A stretch of DNA of 64,000 nucleotides, from contig NZ_CP139420.1 in assembly GCF_034119845.1 (NCBI RefSeq), positions 722,001-786,000 on the forward strand. The letters are read 5' to 3'. The DNA is from Flavobacterium sp. NG2. GTDB taxonomy: Bacteria; Bacteroidota; Bacteroidia; Flavobacteriales; Flavobacteriaceae. Within the stretch, counting starts at the first letter, position 1; each line of letters opens with the position of its first letter. The notes under the pieces were generated by a model. The model was given only the letters and a program-made list of their open reading frames with translations. It did no database searches and was not told the origin of the DNA. This document shows, one piece after another, positions 33,876 to 43,433 of the stretch. Both the position numbers and the translations under genes were made by a program.

Positions 33876-36134
33876 TTAATTTGTTGTTTTATAATGTGTT
33901 CCAACCCAAGTATATGTTGTCTCACCTATTTTAATTTGATGTTTATCAGTACTTGAATTATTTGTAGTTGCTATAATAAACAAAATTGTCTTTCCGTTTT
34001 TATTTTTGATAGTCACAGCCACATAATCTGCATCTTCATAAATTAATTCTACATTTTCAACAGAACTAAAAGCATTAGTTGCATTTTCAGTTACTGGACT
34101 ATAACTTCCGTGACTCTCTGTTACAGTTACAAAAGTAGCCTTTTGACTTTCTTTTTTACGAATAATAAAACCTGAATCCCTACGAAGATTAAAATTAGGA
34201 TCATTTGCACCTAAGCGCACGAATAACAATTCATCATTAGGCTTTGTTGCCGAAGTCAAAGAATAAAATATACCATTATCCAACCATGAAATTTTAGTAT
34301 TCTCCGCAGTAGCTTTTCCTACTCCTTCTTTCCATAGATGTTGATAACCATAAGACTTCCCTAACGGCTCTAATGTTTTTGGTGTTTCATAAGCAAAATT
34401 AGAAGACATCATTTGCCCACCATAATAGAAAGGTAAATCATATTGGTTGGCTTTATCTGAATCAATTTGAAAAATATCTAACAAAACTGGCTTTTCATAT
34501 CCTTCATCTTCAACCAATACCATAGTACGGTGCATTTTTGTCCCTGGATAAGCATTTGCTTCAGTTGCACTAATTATTTGTAGTTTTGGATTTGAAACAT
34601 CATACAAATACTTCTTAGACGAAAATTGATTTCCAGTTTCAAAATCCGCTTTAAAATGAGATACTTCATTTTGAACTATCGTATTATGAGCAATAGTCTG
34701 TTTTGCCCAACTGGTATTTTCTTTCAGATAATTTCCACCACCTTTTTGCTCAATATTTACAAATCGTGCTAAACCATAATCTTGAAAAATCTCTGAACTG
34801 TTGTTATAATATGAGAATGAAAGTTTATCAAAATGTCCGTGACTTAATCCTTGGGCTGCATATTTCATTACCAAGGTCAATTCACTTCCTTTGTTTTTAT
34901 TTCGAATAATAGCAACTCCGCCATCTTTTCCCTCTGGACCATCTGACAAATCGATTGATTTTTTTTCAAATGGCTTAGCCAAACCTTTTTTAACTGCTAA
35001 TGCCACTGCCATACCTGAATTATCTAATTGGACTCTTCCTTGTTTTTCAGCAATAGACAATAAAGATGGATCTTTACCTCCAAACAAGTAAGCAATATCA
35101 ACTACCGAGACTAATTCTCTTGAATAATATGACATTCCTTTTTGACCATCATTTAATGGGAAAAATTCACCTGCTGAATTGGTCAAATTTAACAATGCAT
35201 AAACCGCTTTGATAAGAATCCCATTTTTATATTCGAAAATCTTTAATTCAGGTTTGGTATTTTGTAATGCTTCCGCAAAAACCATAAATGGATACATCGC
35301 ATATCTTTGATAATACGGCCCTTCGGTATAATAACCATCTGGTGAGAAAGGCTCATCAACATTAGCTAAAAACCCCGTTTTTTGTCCTTCTTTCTTAATT
35401 AAACCACCATCATTGTCTTTCATCCCAGGCGGCAATCCATTCTCTTTTAAACCATTTAAAGCACGATCAAGTAGTTCGGCATCATTCATTACTAGTGCTA
35501 TCATCCCCACACCAACATTTCCCCAAGTACTGTGATTATGTACCCTATCAAAAAATTGAGGGGAACCAATAGAAATAAAATCAGCAAAAGGTTTAAACAA
35601 ATCTTTTTCTATTTTATCGCGATCAGAAGCGCTAATGAAATCGTAAACACAATCATAAGCTTGACTCGTATATACTAACCAATTGGCATCGTTTAAAGCT
35701 TGCCAAAACAATTTCCCACGAGCATAGGAACGGGTTTGTGGATGCAAAGGTAAGGTTGGATACATTTTGGTATAAGCCAATAACATATCACGAACATAAA
35801 CAGCATATTTTTTATCGTTTAAAATTTGATATAAAACACCCGCTTTTTGTATAATCAAAAAGTTCTTCTTGTGACGCTCATGAGTGTACCCCCCTGAAAA
35901 ATCTTTTGGTATAGGCGTAATAATTCCCAAAGCGATTTCGGCATCAACTTCTGCCTTTACATCTGCCAAAGTAGCATCAAAAAGAGGCACTTTACCTAAT
36001 TTCGAACGAATTTCAGACACTCCTTTTTTAGTTAGAACTAAAGATGGGTGCCCTTGACCAACTGCATTTTGAATTACAAATAATGTAATAGCAACAGCTA
36101 ATCCTTTTAGAAAACGGTTGATTTTCAATTTCAT
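33876..36134 (-). CDS. PL17-family oligoalginate lyase (heparinase II/III fold)
   Basis: PL17 enzymes release unsaturated monouronates from alginate oligosaccharides, normally in the periplasm. I start at the ATG at 36134 (752 residues; signal peptide ending AVGQ), dropping 11 residues of the longer frame. The N-terminal (alpha/alpha) toroid carries RVHNHSTWGNVG, equivalent to the Asn-His of Alg17C that neutralises the uronate carboxylate, and DGYYTEGPYYQRYAMYP with the catalytic Tyr region. The heparinase II/III beta-sandwich follows with LSHGHFDKLSFSYY and NTIVQN. No T9SS tail is present. It is a single-gene unit with its own operator (36157-36198), at the right edge of the locus. Confidence 0.92.
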   Translation of the reverse strand: MKLKINRFLKGLAVAITLFVIQNAVGQGHPSLVLTKKGVSEIRSKLGKVPLFDATLADVKAEVDAEIALGIITPIPKDFSGGYTHERHKKNFLIIQKAGVLYQILNDKKYAVYVRDMLLAYTKMYPTLPLHPQTRSYARGKLFWQALNDANWLVYTSQAYDCVYDFISASDRDKIEKDLFKPFADFISIGSPQFFDRVHNHSTWGNVGVGMIALVMNDAELLDRALNGLKENGLPPGMKDNDGGLIKKEGQKTGFLANVDEPFSPDGYYTEGPYYQRYAMYPFMVFAEALQNTKPELKIFEYKNGILIKAVYALLNLTNSAGEFFPLNDGQKGMSYYSRELVSVVDIAYLFGGKDPSLLSIAEKQGRVQLDNSGMAVALAVKKGLAKPFEKKSIDLSDGPEGKDGGVAIIRNKNKGSELTLVMKYAAQGLSHGHFDKLSFSYYNNSSEIFQDYGLARFVNIEQKGGGNYLKENTSWAKQTIAHNTIVQNEVSHFKADFETGNQFSSKKYLYDVSNPKLQIISATEANAYPGTKMHRTMVLVEDEGYEKPVLLDIFQIDSDKANQYDLPFYYGGQMMSSNFAYETPKTLEPLGKSYGYQHLWKEGVGKATAENTKISWLDNGIFYSLTSATKPNDELLFVRLGANDPNFNLRRDSGFIIRKKESQKATFVTVTESHGSYSPVTENATNAFSSVENVELIYEDADYVAVTIKNKNGKTILFIIATTNNSSTDKHQIKIGETTYTWVGTHYKTTN

Positions 36135-36156
36135 AAGTATGTTGATTGTTGTTAAT

Positions 36157-36198
36157 TCACAAACCAAATTGGTAAACCAATTTGGTTTGTCAAATATA
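36157..36198 (-). promoter_or_regulatory. Alginate-regulon promoter/operator of the PL17 gene
   Basis: On the minus strand the -7 box TATATTTG (36191-36198) is followed by TGACAAACCA (36183-36192), TGGTTTACCA (36170-36179, perfect half-sites) and a third, weak copy (36157-36166). All centres are 13 bp apart. The core is about 40 bp before the ATG. Confidence 0.82.
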
Positions 36199-36370
36199 GC
36201 GTTATTTTTAATAAATAAAAAAACTGCGTTAATAAATTAACATTTTATCTAATAAATAAGATAAAATTAAGGGTACTGGCAGATTCGATTATCAAGCTTT
36301 GAATACTATAATAAATGGAGCAATCTAAATTAATCTTATACACCCCATACTTTTCGGGGATTTAATAAAA

Positions 36371-36910
36371 TTAAACTCTTTTAATTTCGCGACCCAAATA
36401 ATCCTCTAAAAGCTCGAACATAGCATCTACTGAAAGTATTTGCGTGTCTGGATGATTTTTAAGAAAATCCGCATTGAGTTGCGCTAGATTTTCTTCTAAT
36501 TCGAAAAAAGTATCATTGTTTAAGATATCACGAATCGGATTAACCCCTTCCAATTTTGATTTGAAGAATTTTTCACGTTTTACGCTACTCATCAATTGGA
36601 CTTTTTTGCATTGTTGTTTAAAAAGCTCCAAATGGTTCTTGGCTCCAATCAACGCCAAACCTTCCTCTATTAATTCGTTTAACTCAGTGTTCCAACGCGA
36701 ATTGTGAATGAATTGTGCAAAATTGCCCTCTACACAATTAGAGTAATAATAATCCAAATAATAACTCATCAAGGCATCTTCATGAATAAAATCATCATCG
36801 ATTTTCTCTTCACGCATTAGGTTAATCACCGAAATATTAGAGTTGATAACGTCTTGAGGGTTTTCGCTGCTAGCGGCTGTTTCTGAAATGATGATGCTTC
36901 CGAATTCCAT
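36371..36910 (-). CDS. DMP19-like (DUF4375) protein
   Basis: A 179-residue soluble protein. The region around residues 50-75 (LDYYYSNCVEGNFAQFIHNSRWN) has the pattern of the DMP19/DUF4375 family, in which an aromatic-rich helix leads into a G-x-F-x-Q-F-I/L segment. The rest is helical and acidic (ELFKQQCKKVQ, FFELEENLAQLNADFLKNH). Neisserial DMP19 has been described as a DNA mimic; nothing here supports that role for this homologue. It is a lone gene beside the alginate locus, with no operator copy and so probably not part of it. Family membership is moderately certain; function unknown. Confidence 0.65.
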   Translation of the reverse strand: MEFGSIIISETAASSENPQDVINSNISVINLMREEKIDDDFIHEDALMSYYLDYYYSNCVEGNFAQFIHNSRWNTELNELIEEGLALIGAKNHLELFKQQCKKVQLMSSVKREKFFKSKLEGVNPIRDILNNDTFFELEENLAQLNADFLKNHPDTQILSVDAMFELLEDYLGREIKRV

Positions 36911-37020
36911 TTTGAGTTTTATTTAAAAGGTGGATTGCAAATTTCGGGGAAATAATTGAGTTGCCTTTTATTTTTATCCACAAATTACACAAATTACCAC
37001 AGATTCTTGAATGCTGTTAG

Positions 37021-37203
37021 TTATTTAGCAATTGATTCGTCATTATTCTTCTGCTCATTCATTTTAGCAACCAAAACTTTCAAGCGCATAGCCTTTGCTT
37101 TTTTCTCTTCTTGCAATTTGGCTTTTTTCCGATTGAGCAATTTGGTATGCAAAGCCTTGTTCTTAGTATTTTTTTCAGGTCCTTTGGGCATGATATATTT
37201 CAT
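37021..37203 (-). CDS. Small lysine-rich hypothetical protein
   Basis: A 60-residue, strongly basic frame (about one-third Lys or Arg), mostly helical by composition (KAKLQEEKKAKAMRLKVLVAK). The start could be the first ATG at 37203 or an in-frame ATG four codons later (MPKGPEKN). It is not on a known family by memory. Between DMP19 and metG, on its own strand, with no operon partner. Such small basic proteins are commonly annotated in Flavobacterium, so I keep it, but the evidence is only composition and open frame. Confidence 0.45.
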   Translation of the reverse strand: MKYIMPKGPEKNTKNKALHTKLLNRKKAKLQEEKKAKAMRLKVLVAKMNEQKNNDESIAK

Positions 37204-37364
37204 TTAATCCAGATTGCAAAGATAATGATTTCGTACAATCCTAAATTTAAAAACATAAGATGGCTGGAATAGGGAATTCTATATAAATAACAAAAAACAC
37301 GATTTTTTTACCACCGTACGGACAAGTCGCGTATTGTCCCTACCGACCTTATCATAAAAAATCT

Positions 37365-37372
37365 TATTTTTG
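37365..37372 (+). promoter_or_regulatory. -7 box (TATTTTTG) of metG
   Basis: TATTTTTG followed by C matches the TAnnTTTG(C) element exactly, 20 bp before the metG ATG at 37393. Confidence 0.6.
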
Positions 37373-37392
37373 CGCTCAATAAAAATAATTTT

Positions 37393-39450
37393 ATGTTACA
37401 AAATCCAAAAAGATATACGATTACGGCGGCTTTGCCTTATACTAACGGCCCTATTCACATTGGGCATTTGGCGGGTGTTTATGTGCCGGCTGATATTTAT
37501 TCTCGCTACTTGAGAGCGCAAGGTAGAGAGGTGCTTTTTGTGTGCGGAAGTGACGAGCATGGTGTTGCCATCTCAATGAAAGCAAAGAAAGAAGGCATCA
37601 CGCCTCAAGAAGTAATCGATAAATACGATGGTATTATTCGCCAATCGTTTTCAGATTTTGGGGTTTCTTTTGACAATTACTCGAGAACTTCGGCTAAAAT
37701 TCATCATAATACGGCTTCGGAATTCTTTAGAACATTATACGAAAAAGGCGATTTCATTGAAGAAGTAACCGAACAATTATACGATGCGAAAGCAGATCAA
37801 TTCCTAGCAGATCGTTTTGTTATAGGAACGTGCCCAAAATGTGGAAATGAAGAGGCTTACGGAGATCAATGTGAAAAATGTGGTTCGACCTTGAATGCGA
37901 CTGATTTGATTAACCCAAAATCAACCATTACAGGTGAAACACCTATCATGAAAGCTACCAAACACTGGTTTTTACCTTTGGATCGATACGATGCTTTCTT
38001 GAGAGAGTGGATTCTAGAAGGACATAAAAATGACTGGAAATCGAATGTTTATGGTCAAGTAAAATCTTGGATAGACGGCGGATTAGAGCCTCGTGCAGTA
38101 ACTCGTGACCTAGACTGGGGAATTGATGTTCCTGTTGAAGGTGCTGAAGGTAAGAAATTATATGTATGGTTTGACGCTCCTATTGGCTACATCTCGGCAA
38201 CCAAAGAATGGGCTTTACGTGAAGGAAAAGATTGGGAACCGTATTGGAAAGATCAAGACACAAAGTTGGTTCACTTTATCGGGAAAGACAATATTGTTTT
38301 TCACTGTGTAATTTTCCCAGCGATGTTAAAAGCCGAAGGAAGTTATATTTTGCCAGACAACGTACCTGCAAATGAGTTCTTAAACTTGGAAGGAAATAAA
38401 TTATCTACTTCTAAAAACTGGGCGGTTTGGTTGCACGAATATTTGGAAGAATTTCCAAATCAGCAAGATGTGTTGCGTTATGCATTAACTTCAAACGCAC
38501 CCGAAACCAAAGACAACGACTTTACTTGGAAAGATTTCCAAGCTAGAAATAATAATGAGTTGGTGGCGATTTTTGGAAACTTCATTAATCGTGTTGTAGT
38601 TCTTACGAATAAATATTACAATGGTGTGGTTCCTGCTCCTAATGAATTGAGTGAAGTGGATGAAGCTACTTTGGCAGAATTAAAGGCCTATCCAGCAGTA
38701 ATTTCGAGTTCTGTAGAGCGTTACCGTTTTAGAGAAGCCTTGAGCGAAATGATGAATGCTGCTCGTTTAGGAAATAAATACCTAGCCGATGAAGAGCCTT
38801 GGAAAATGGTCAAAGAAAATCCAGAGCGTGTGCAAACTCAAATGTATGTGGCCTTGCAAATTGCCGCAGCTTTGGCTAGTTTATGCGAACCGTTTTTACC
38901 GTTTACTTCTCAGAAGTTATTAAAGATGTTGAACATTCAAATCAACCATTGGAATTTGGATTTTGAAGATTGGAATTTACTTCCTGCTGGGCACCAAATA
39001 GGGCAAGCCGAATTATTATTTTCAAAAATCGAAGACGAAGAAATACAAAAACAAATAGACAAATTGGAAGCAACAAAAACAGCCAACATAGCCGAAAACA
39101 AAAAAGCAGAACCACAAAAAGAGACGATTCAGTTTGAGGATTTTGCTAAAATGGATATCAGAGTAGGAACGATTTTAGAAGCTGAAAAAATGCCAAAAGC
39201 CAACAAATTATTGGTCTTGAAAGTAGATACTGGAATTGATGTACGCACAATTGTTTCAGGAATTGCAGAAAGCTTCAAACCTGAAGACATTATTGGGAAA
39301 CGCGTTTCGGTTTTAGTGAACTTGGCACCAAGAGCCTTACGAGGTGTGGAAAGTCAAGGGATGATTTTGATGGGAACGAACACCGAAGGAAAATTAGTTT
39401 TCATCAATCCAGATGCTGAAGGTGTTGCTAATGGGGAGATGATTAGTTAA
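37393..39450 (+). CDS. metG: Methionyl-tRNA synthetase
   Basis: MetRS charges tRNA-Met. The 685-residue protein has the class I signatures: [16 protein letters not shown] (HIGH motif) at about residues 13-28 and the KMSKS equivalent [12 protein letters not shown]. The zinc-binding insertion is [18 protein letters not shown], a full CxxC plus CxxC knuckle. The anticodon-binding helical domain follows. A C-terminal OB-fold tRNA-binding domain (from about 575: [20 protein letters not shown], ending SQGMILMG) gives dimerisation and tRNA affinity. Length is normal for the long, zinc-containing type. It is monocistronic, ended by the hairpin at 39517-39545. Confidence 0.96.
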   Translation: MLQNPKRYTITAALPYTNGPIHIGHLAGVYVPADIYSRYLRAQGREVLFVCGSDEHGVAISMKAKKEGITPQEVIDKYDGIIRQSFSDFGVSFDNYSRTSAKIHHNTASEFFRTLYEKGDFIEEVTEQLYDAKADQFLADRFVIGTCPKCGNEEAYGDQCEKCGSTLNATDLINPKSTITGETPIMKATKHWFLPLDRYDAFLREWILEGHKNDWKSNVYGQVKSWIDGGLEPRAVTRDLDWGIDVPVEGAEGKKLYVWFDAPIGYISATKEWALREGKDWEPYWKDQDTKLVHFIGKDNIVFHCVIFPAMLKAEGSYILPDNVPANEFLNLEGNKLSTSKNWAVWLHEYLEEFPNQQDVLRYALTSNAPETKDNDFTWKDFQARNNNELVAIFGNFINRVVVLTNKYYNGVVPAPNELSEVDEATLAELKAYPAVISSSVERYRFREALSEMMNAARLGNKYLADEEPWKMVKENPERVQTQMYVALQIAAALASLCEPFLPFTSQKLLKMLNIQINHWNLDFEDWNLLPAGHQIGQAELLFSKIEDEEIQKQIDKLEATKTANIAENKKAEPQKETIQFEDFAKMDIRVGTILEAEKMPKANKLLVLKVDTGIDVRTIVSGIAESFKPEDIIGKRVSVLVNLAPRALRGVESQGMILMGTNTEGKLVFINPDAEGVANGEMIS

Positions 39451-39516
39451 ACATTATTATTTTTTAAAACCATTAAGCAATTAAAGTTAATTATTTAATG
39501 GTACACTATATATAAT

Positions 39517-39551
39517 CAATTGCCACCAATTTACAGTGGCAATTGTTGTTT
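39517..39551 (+). terminator. Terminator of metG
   Basis: CAATTGCCAC pairs with GTGGCAATTG around a 9-nt loop, followed by TTGTTTTTA. It lies about 70 bp after the metG stop and overlaps the first ATG (39543) of the next open frame, which argues for the later start there. Confidence 0.85.
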
Positions 39552-39566
39552 TTATCAGATACAATA

Positions 39567-40448
39567 ATGAAAAATGCAAAACCAAAATTAGCTTTAGCAC
39601 TCGGCATACTCTGTATTTCGATCTTTCCTATTTTGGTGCGTTTGCAACTGACGACAGGACTAATATCTGCTTTTTACAGAATGTTTATTGCTGCTTTACT
39701 CCTATTACCTTATACTATTATTACCAAAAAGTTTCAATTACCCAAAACTAGAATCGTAACTCTAGCGATTGTTAGTGGGATTGTATTTGCCACAGATATC
39801 GCTATTTGGAATATTGCCATTCAAAAATCATCCGCCACTCAAGCTACCTTGTTAGCCAATCTTTCGCCTGTTTGGGTTGGAATGGGGTCTTTCATTTTTT
39901 TAAAAAACAAACCCGCCATTAATTTTTGGATTGGAACAGCAGTAGCCTTATTAGGGATGGTTATTCTAGTAGGTTTTGATGTATTTGCCAAACTCAATTT
40001 CGATTTAGCATTTACACTTGCGGTCTTCTCAGGTGTTTTATATGCAACCTATATCTTAATTAGTAAGCATATTTTAACGCAGGTTGATGTCCTTTCGTTT
40101 ATGACCTTGGTTCTTGTATCCTCTAGTTTTTTCCTATTTATAGTTTGTGGAGTTAGCAGAGAACCTTTTACAGGATTTTCACCTATTGCTTGGGGCGTCT
40201 TATTCATACAAGGCGCCATTTGTCAATTGACCGCCTGGTTACTTATCAGTTACGCGACCCAACATTTACGTGCTACCCGAGTTTCCTTAAGTTTACTAGG
40301 TCAAGCAGTTCTAGCAACCTTATTAGCTTGGCTTTTTTTGGACGAAAAAATGAGTTGGGATAGGATTATTGGTGCCGTTTTTCTACTTTTAGGAATACGA
40401 ATTACCTTTTATAACAAACCTATTTCTTTAAAAAACACAAAACCATGA
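39567..40448 (+). CDS. EamA-family (DMT superfamily) transporter
   Basis: A polytopic membrane protein of 293 residues from the ATG at 39567. The frame's first ATG at 39543 lies inside the metG terminator and is rejected. Ten predicted helices are arranged as two EamA repeats of five; the first contains SGIVFATDIAIWNIAIQKSSATQATLLANLSPVWVGMGSFIFL, the second QLTAWLLISYATQHLRATRVSLSLLGQAVLATLLAWLFLDE. DMT transporters of this kind export amino acids or other metabolites; the substrate cannot be read from the sequence. The stop codon overlaps the start of the HAD gene (ATGA), so the two are translationally coupled. Confidence 0.85.
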   Translation: MKNAKPKLALALGILCISIFPILVRLQLTTGLISAFYRMFIAALLLLPYTIITKKFQLPKTRIVTLAIVSGIVFATDIAIWNIAIQKSSATQATLLANLSPVWVGMGSFIFLKNKPAINFWIGTAVALLGMVILVGFDVFAKLNFDLAFTLAVFSGVLYATYILISKHILTQVDVLSFMTLVLVSSSFFLFIVCGVSREPFTGFSPIAWGVLFIQGAICQLTAWLLISYATQHLRATRVSLSLLGQAVLATLLAWLFLDEKMSWDRIIGAVFLLLGIRITFYNKPISLKNTKP

Positions 40449-41131
40449 GTTTAAAAGTTATTGCCTTCGATGCTGACGACACCTTATTTATAAACGAAAC
40501 CTATTTTGCCGAAACAGAAGAGAAATTTTGTGCTTTAATGAGTGATTATCTCTCACACCAAGGAATTTCACAAGAACTCTTTCGAATCGAAATCGAAAAT
40601 TTACCTCGTTACGGATATGGTATCAAAGGTTATATATTATCGATGATTGAAGCAGCAATGACCATTTCCAACAATACCATTCCTATTGAAATTATTGCTA
40701 AAATTGTGCAATACGGAAAGGAATTATTTGACAAACCTATCGTACTATTAGAAGGTGTTGAAGAAACCCTTGAAGCATTATATGGAAAATACAAATTAGT
40801 AGTCGCTACTAAAGGTGATTTATTAGACCAACGCCGTAAATTACACAACTCTGGCTTAGGTAAATATTTTCATCATATCGAAGTCATGTCAGACAAACAA
40901 GAAATCGATTATTTGGATTTATTAAAAAGGCTTGAAATTCAACCCCAAGAGTTTTTGATGATTGGTAATTCATTAAAATCAGATGTATTGCCGGTACTTG
41001 GTATTGGCTCCCGTGCTGTCCATGTGCCCTTTCATACCACTTGGGCTCATGAAAAAATAGACCATAAAATCGTACATCATAACTTTCAGAGCATTTCAAA
41101 AATCACTGAAATACTAAAACTGATTCGATAA
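40445..41131 (+). CDS. HAD-family hydrolase
   Basis: A 228-residue cytosolic phosphohydrolase of the haloacid-dehalogenase fold. Motif I is AFDADDTLF (nucleophile Asp and acid/base Asp), motif II is VVATKGD (Thr or Ser position), motif III Lys is in the MSDKQEIDYLD region, and motif IV is EFLMIGNSLKSDVLPVLGIG. The helical cap lies after motif I (about 15-95). The substrate of this subfamily is not predictable. The gene overlaps the EamA transporter stop by four bases (ATGA). Confidence 0.85.
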   Translation: MSLKVIAFDADDTLFINETYFAETEEKFCALMSDYLSHQGISQELFRIEIENLPRYGYGIKGYILSMIEAAMTISNNTIPIEIIAKIVQYGKELFDKPIVLLEGVEETLEALYGKYKLVVATKGDLLDQRRKLHNSGLGKYFHHIEVMSDKQEIDYLDLLKRLEIQPQEFLMIGNSLKSDVLPVLGIGSRAVHVPFHTTWAHEKIDHKIVHHNFQSISKITEILKLIR

Positions 41132-41404
41132 CAACAGAATAAACCTACGTATCAAGCATAAAATTAGAATACATTTAAAAAAAACAAAAATCAAAAACAG
41201 ATTGACAAATACTCAAAAATCAGTCCATATCATTAACAACCTCTTAACGCAAAACCGAAATATTTTATTAATTACTAAACAAACAGACTATTTTACAAAA
41301 AAAATCTAGCATTTACCGCTTGTTATATGATAAAATCACAAACTATTTTAATATATTTACATTTCTAATTTAAAAAAAAAAACTATTTTTATAAAAAATT
41401 TAAA

Positions 41405-42643
41405 ATGATGAAAAAACTTATATTTACTTTAGCTTTGGCTTCAGCTGTATCAGCGGTAAGCGCACAAAATGAGGTCAAAAATGACAAAACTCAAGACTTT
41501 AACAAATGGTCTATCGAATTAGCAGGCGGTTTTAACAAACCTATTAATAATGGAACTCCAGGTTATGTCTTTGAATTTGTTTCACCTTATACTGTCGATT
41601 TAGGAGTAAGATACATGATCAACAACAAATTTGGTATTAAAGGAGATGTTTCATACAATAGTTTTCAAGAAAAAAACAACACTCCTGCTTTTGACGCTGA
41701 ATACTTAAGAGCTAACATTCAAGGGGTTGCAAACTTAGGTCGCATCATGAACTTTGAAACTTGGACTAATACTATTGGATTATTAGCTCATGGAGGTCTT
41801 GGGGCAGGACAAATAAAAAGTGGTTCTACTAAAAACACTGTAATTAATGCAATGGCAGGTTTAACAGCTCAAGCAAGATTATCTGACCATTTTGCTCTTA
41901 CAGCAGATGCATCTGGAATTGTAAATGCAAGACAAAATTTGAACTTTGACGGAAAATCAGGTGCTAACTATCCATTTGGAGTTATGCTTAATGCTACTGT
42001 AGGACTTACTTACTACATTGGAAAAAGTGAAAAACATGCTGACTGGATTGTTATTAAAGACAAAGATTTAGTTTCTTTAGAGCAAAGAGTTGCTGAGCTT
42101 GAAACAATGAACAATGATACTGACAGAGATGGTGTTGTTGATTATTTAGATGCTGAACCAAACTCAATTACTGGTGTAATGGTAGACACTAAAGGTCGCG
42201 CTATTGATTTGAACAAAAACGGTATTCCAGACGAAATTGAAAAATACGTTGACGCTAAATATAAGGCTAACACTTCAAATGGTGTTGATAGCCAAACTAT
42301 CAAAAACCTAGTTAACGGTGGTTATGTATCTGTTTTCTTTGACTTCAACAAAACAACTCCAAACTCAGAATCTACAGAATCTATTTCTTACGTTTTAACT
42401 TACTTAAGAAATAACCCTTCTTCTTCTGTTGATATCATTGGACACGCTGATGAAATTGGAAGCACAACTTATAACAACAAATTATCTGCAACTAGAGCAA
42501 ATAATGTAAAAGAAACTTTATTGAAATCTGGTATTGATGCTTCAAGATTAAATGTTGTTGCTGCTGGTGAAGATACTTCAGTAGACAAAAACTCTGATGC
42601 TGCTAGAAAACTAGTAAGAAGAGTTACTTTCAACATAAAATAA
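41405..42643 (+). CDS. OmpA-family outer-membrane protein with TSP3-like linker
   Basis: A 412-residue major porin-like protein. The signal peptide ends AVSAQ. An N-terminal beta-barrel (about 30-215) carries alternating hydrophobic strands such as VDLGVRYMINNKFGIKGDVSY and is closed by GLTYYIGKSEKHADW. A short calcium-binding type 3 thrombospondin-like repeat (DTDRDGVVDYLDAEPNS, about 238-255) leads to the C-terminal OmpA domain (about 300-412) with VFFDFNKTTPNSES, DIIGHADEIGSTTYNNKLSATRANNV and RKLVRRVTFNIK. The domain anchors the barrel to peptidoglycan. It is monocistronic, with a strong terminator at 42667-42696. Confidence 0.92.
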   Translation: MMKKLIFTLALASAVSAVSAQNEVKNDKTQDFNKWSIELAGGFNKPINNGTPGYVFEFVSPYTVDLGVRYMINNKFGIKGDVSYNSFQEKNNTPAFDAEYLRANIQGVANLGRIMNFETWTNTIGLLAHGGLGAGQIKSGSTKNTVINAMAGLTAQARLSDHFALTADASGIVNARQNLNFDGKSGANYPFGVMLNATVGLTYYIGKSEKHADWIVIKDKDLVSLEQRVAELETMNNDTDRDGVVDYLDAEPNSITGVMVDTKGRAIDLNKNGIPDEIEKYVDAKYKANTSNGVDSQTIKNLVNGGYVSVFFDFNKTTPNSESTESISYVLTYLRNNPSSSVDIIGHADEIGSTTYNNKLSATRANNVKETLLKSGIDASRLNVVAAGEDTSVDKNSDAARKLVRRVTFNIK

Positions 42644-42666
42644 TATTTAAAAAAATATTTTATACT

Positions 42667-42703
42667 AGACTCCAAAGGAATTATCCTTTGGAGTCTTTTT
42701 TTA
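42667..42703 (+). terminator. Terminator of the OmpA gene
   Basis: AGACTCCAAAGGA pairs perfectly with TCCTTTGGAGTCT around a 4-nt loop, followed by TTTTTTT. Twenty-four bases after the stop. Confidence 0.93.
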
Positions 42704-42785
42704 TTCCTCTATTTTAAAGTTAAATAGCCTTTAAATTGAAAACTCATTTGTTGATTTTTTGTAACTTTACAAGAAACACCATATT

Positions 42786-43292
42786 ATGCTGTCCAAAAAA
42801 ATCGAAACCGCACTGAACAAACAAGTTCGAATAGAAGCCGAATCTTCACAGATATATCTTTCAATGGCTTCATGGGCTGAAACTCATGGATTAGAAGGAA
42901 TTTCGAAATTCATGTATGCACAGTCCGACGAAGAACGCATGCATATGCTAAAAATTTTTAAATTCATTAATGAAAGAGGTGGTCATGCTCAAGTTTCAGA
43001 ACTAAAAGCTCCCAAAACAACTTATGACACCTTTCAAGAAATGTTTGAAGAACTGTACAATCATGAGGTCTTTGTATCTGAATCCATCAATGAACTAGTA
43101 CATCTTAGTTTTTCTGAAAAAGATTATGCTACTCATAACTTTTTACAATGGTATGTTGCTGAACAGGTAGAAGAAGAATCACAAGCAAAAAACATCTTAG
43201 ACAAAATAAACCTTATTGGCGATGACAAAGGGGGGTTGTATCTATTTGACAGAGACATTCAACAATTAATAACGAATGGGCCTATTAATTGA
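42786..43292 (+). CDS. Ferritin
   Basis: A 168-residue non-haem ferritin that oxidises and stores iron in a 24-mer shell. The four-helix bundle carries the ferroxidase ligands: Glu and the YLSMASWAE segment in helix A, DEERMHMLKIFKFINERGG in helix B, and helix D QWYVAEQVEEESQA with the third Glu set. Length matches prokaryotic FtnA-like proteins; there is no haem-binding Met typical of bacterioferritin in the equivalent position. It is single, just after the OmpA gene, with TTG...TAACTTTA promoter-like spacing upstream. Confidence 0.93.
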   Translation: MLSKKIETALNKQVRIEAESSQIYLSMASWAETHGLEGISKFMYAQSDEERMHMLKIFKFINERGGHAQVSELKAPKTTYDTFQEMFEELYNHEVFVSESINELVHLSFSEKDYATHNFLQWYVAEQVEEESQAKNILDKINLIGDDKGGLYLFDRDIQQLITNGPIN

Positions 43293-43374
43293 TTTACAAC
43301 TCTAATTCAGTTTGTCATTTAGCTAGGTTGCTTTTTAACACTCTTCATATTGTTCTTTAAAAGTAAAAAAATAA

Positions 43375-43416
43375 AAGTCCCAGTCATCAGTTTAAAAAAA
43401 CCAATAACTGGGACTT
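43375..43416 (-). terminator. Terminator between ferritin and ssb genes
   Basis: AAGTCCCAGT pairs with ACTGGGACTT around a 22-nt loop, with a T-rich tail on the minus strand. It lies 18 bp beyond the ssb stop (43434) and could also stop the plus-strand ferritin transcript. Confidence 0.7.
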
Positions 43417-43433
43417 AAAAAAGGCAAACATTA

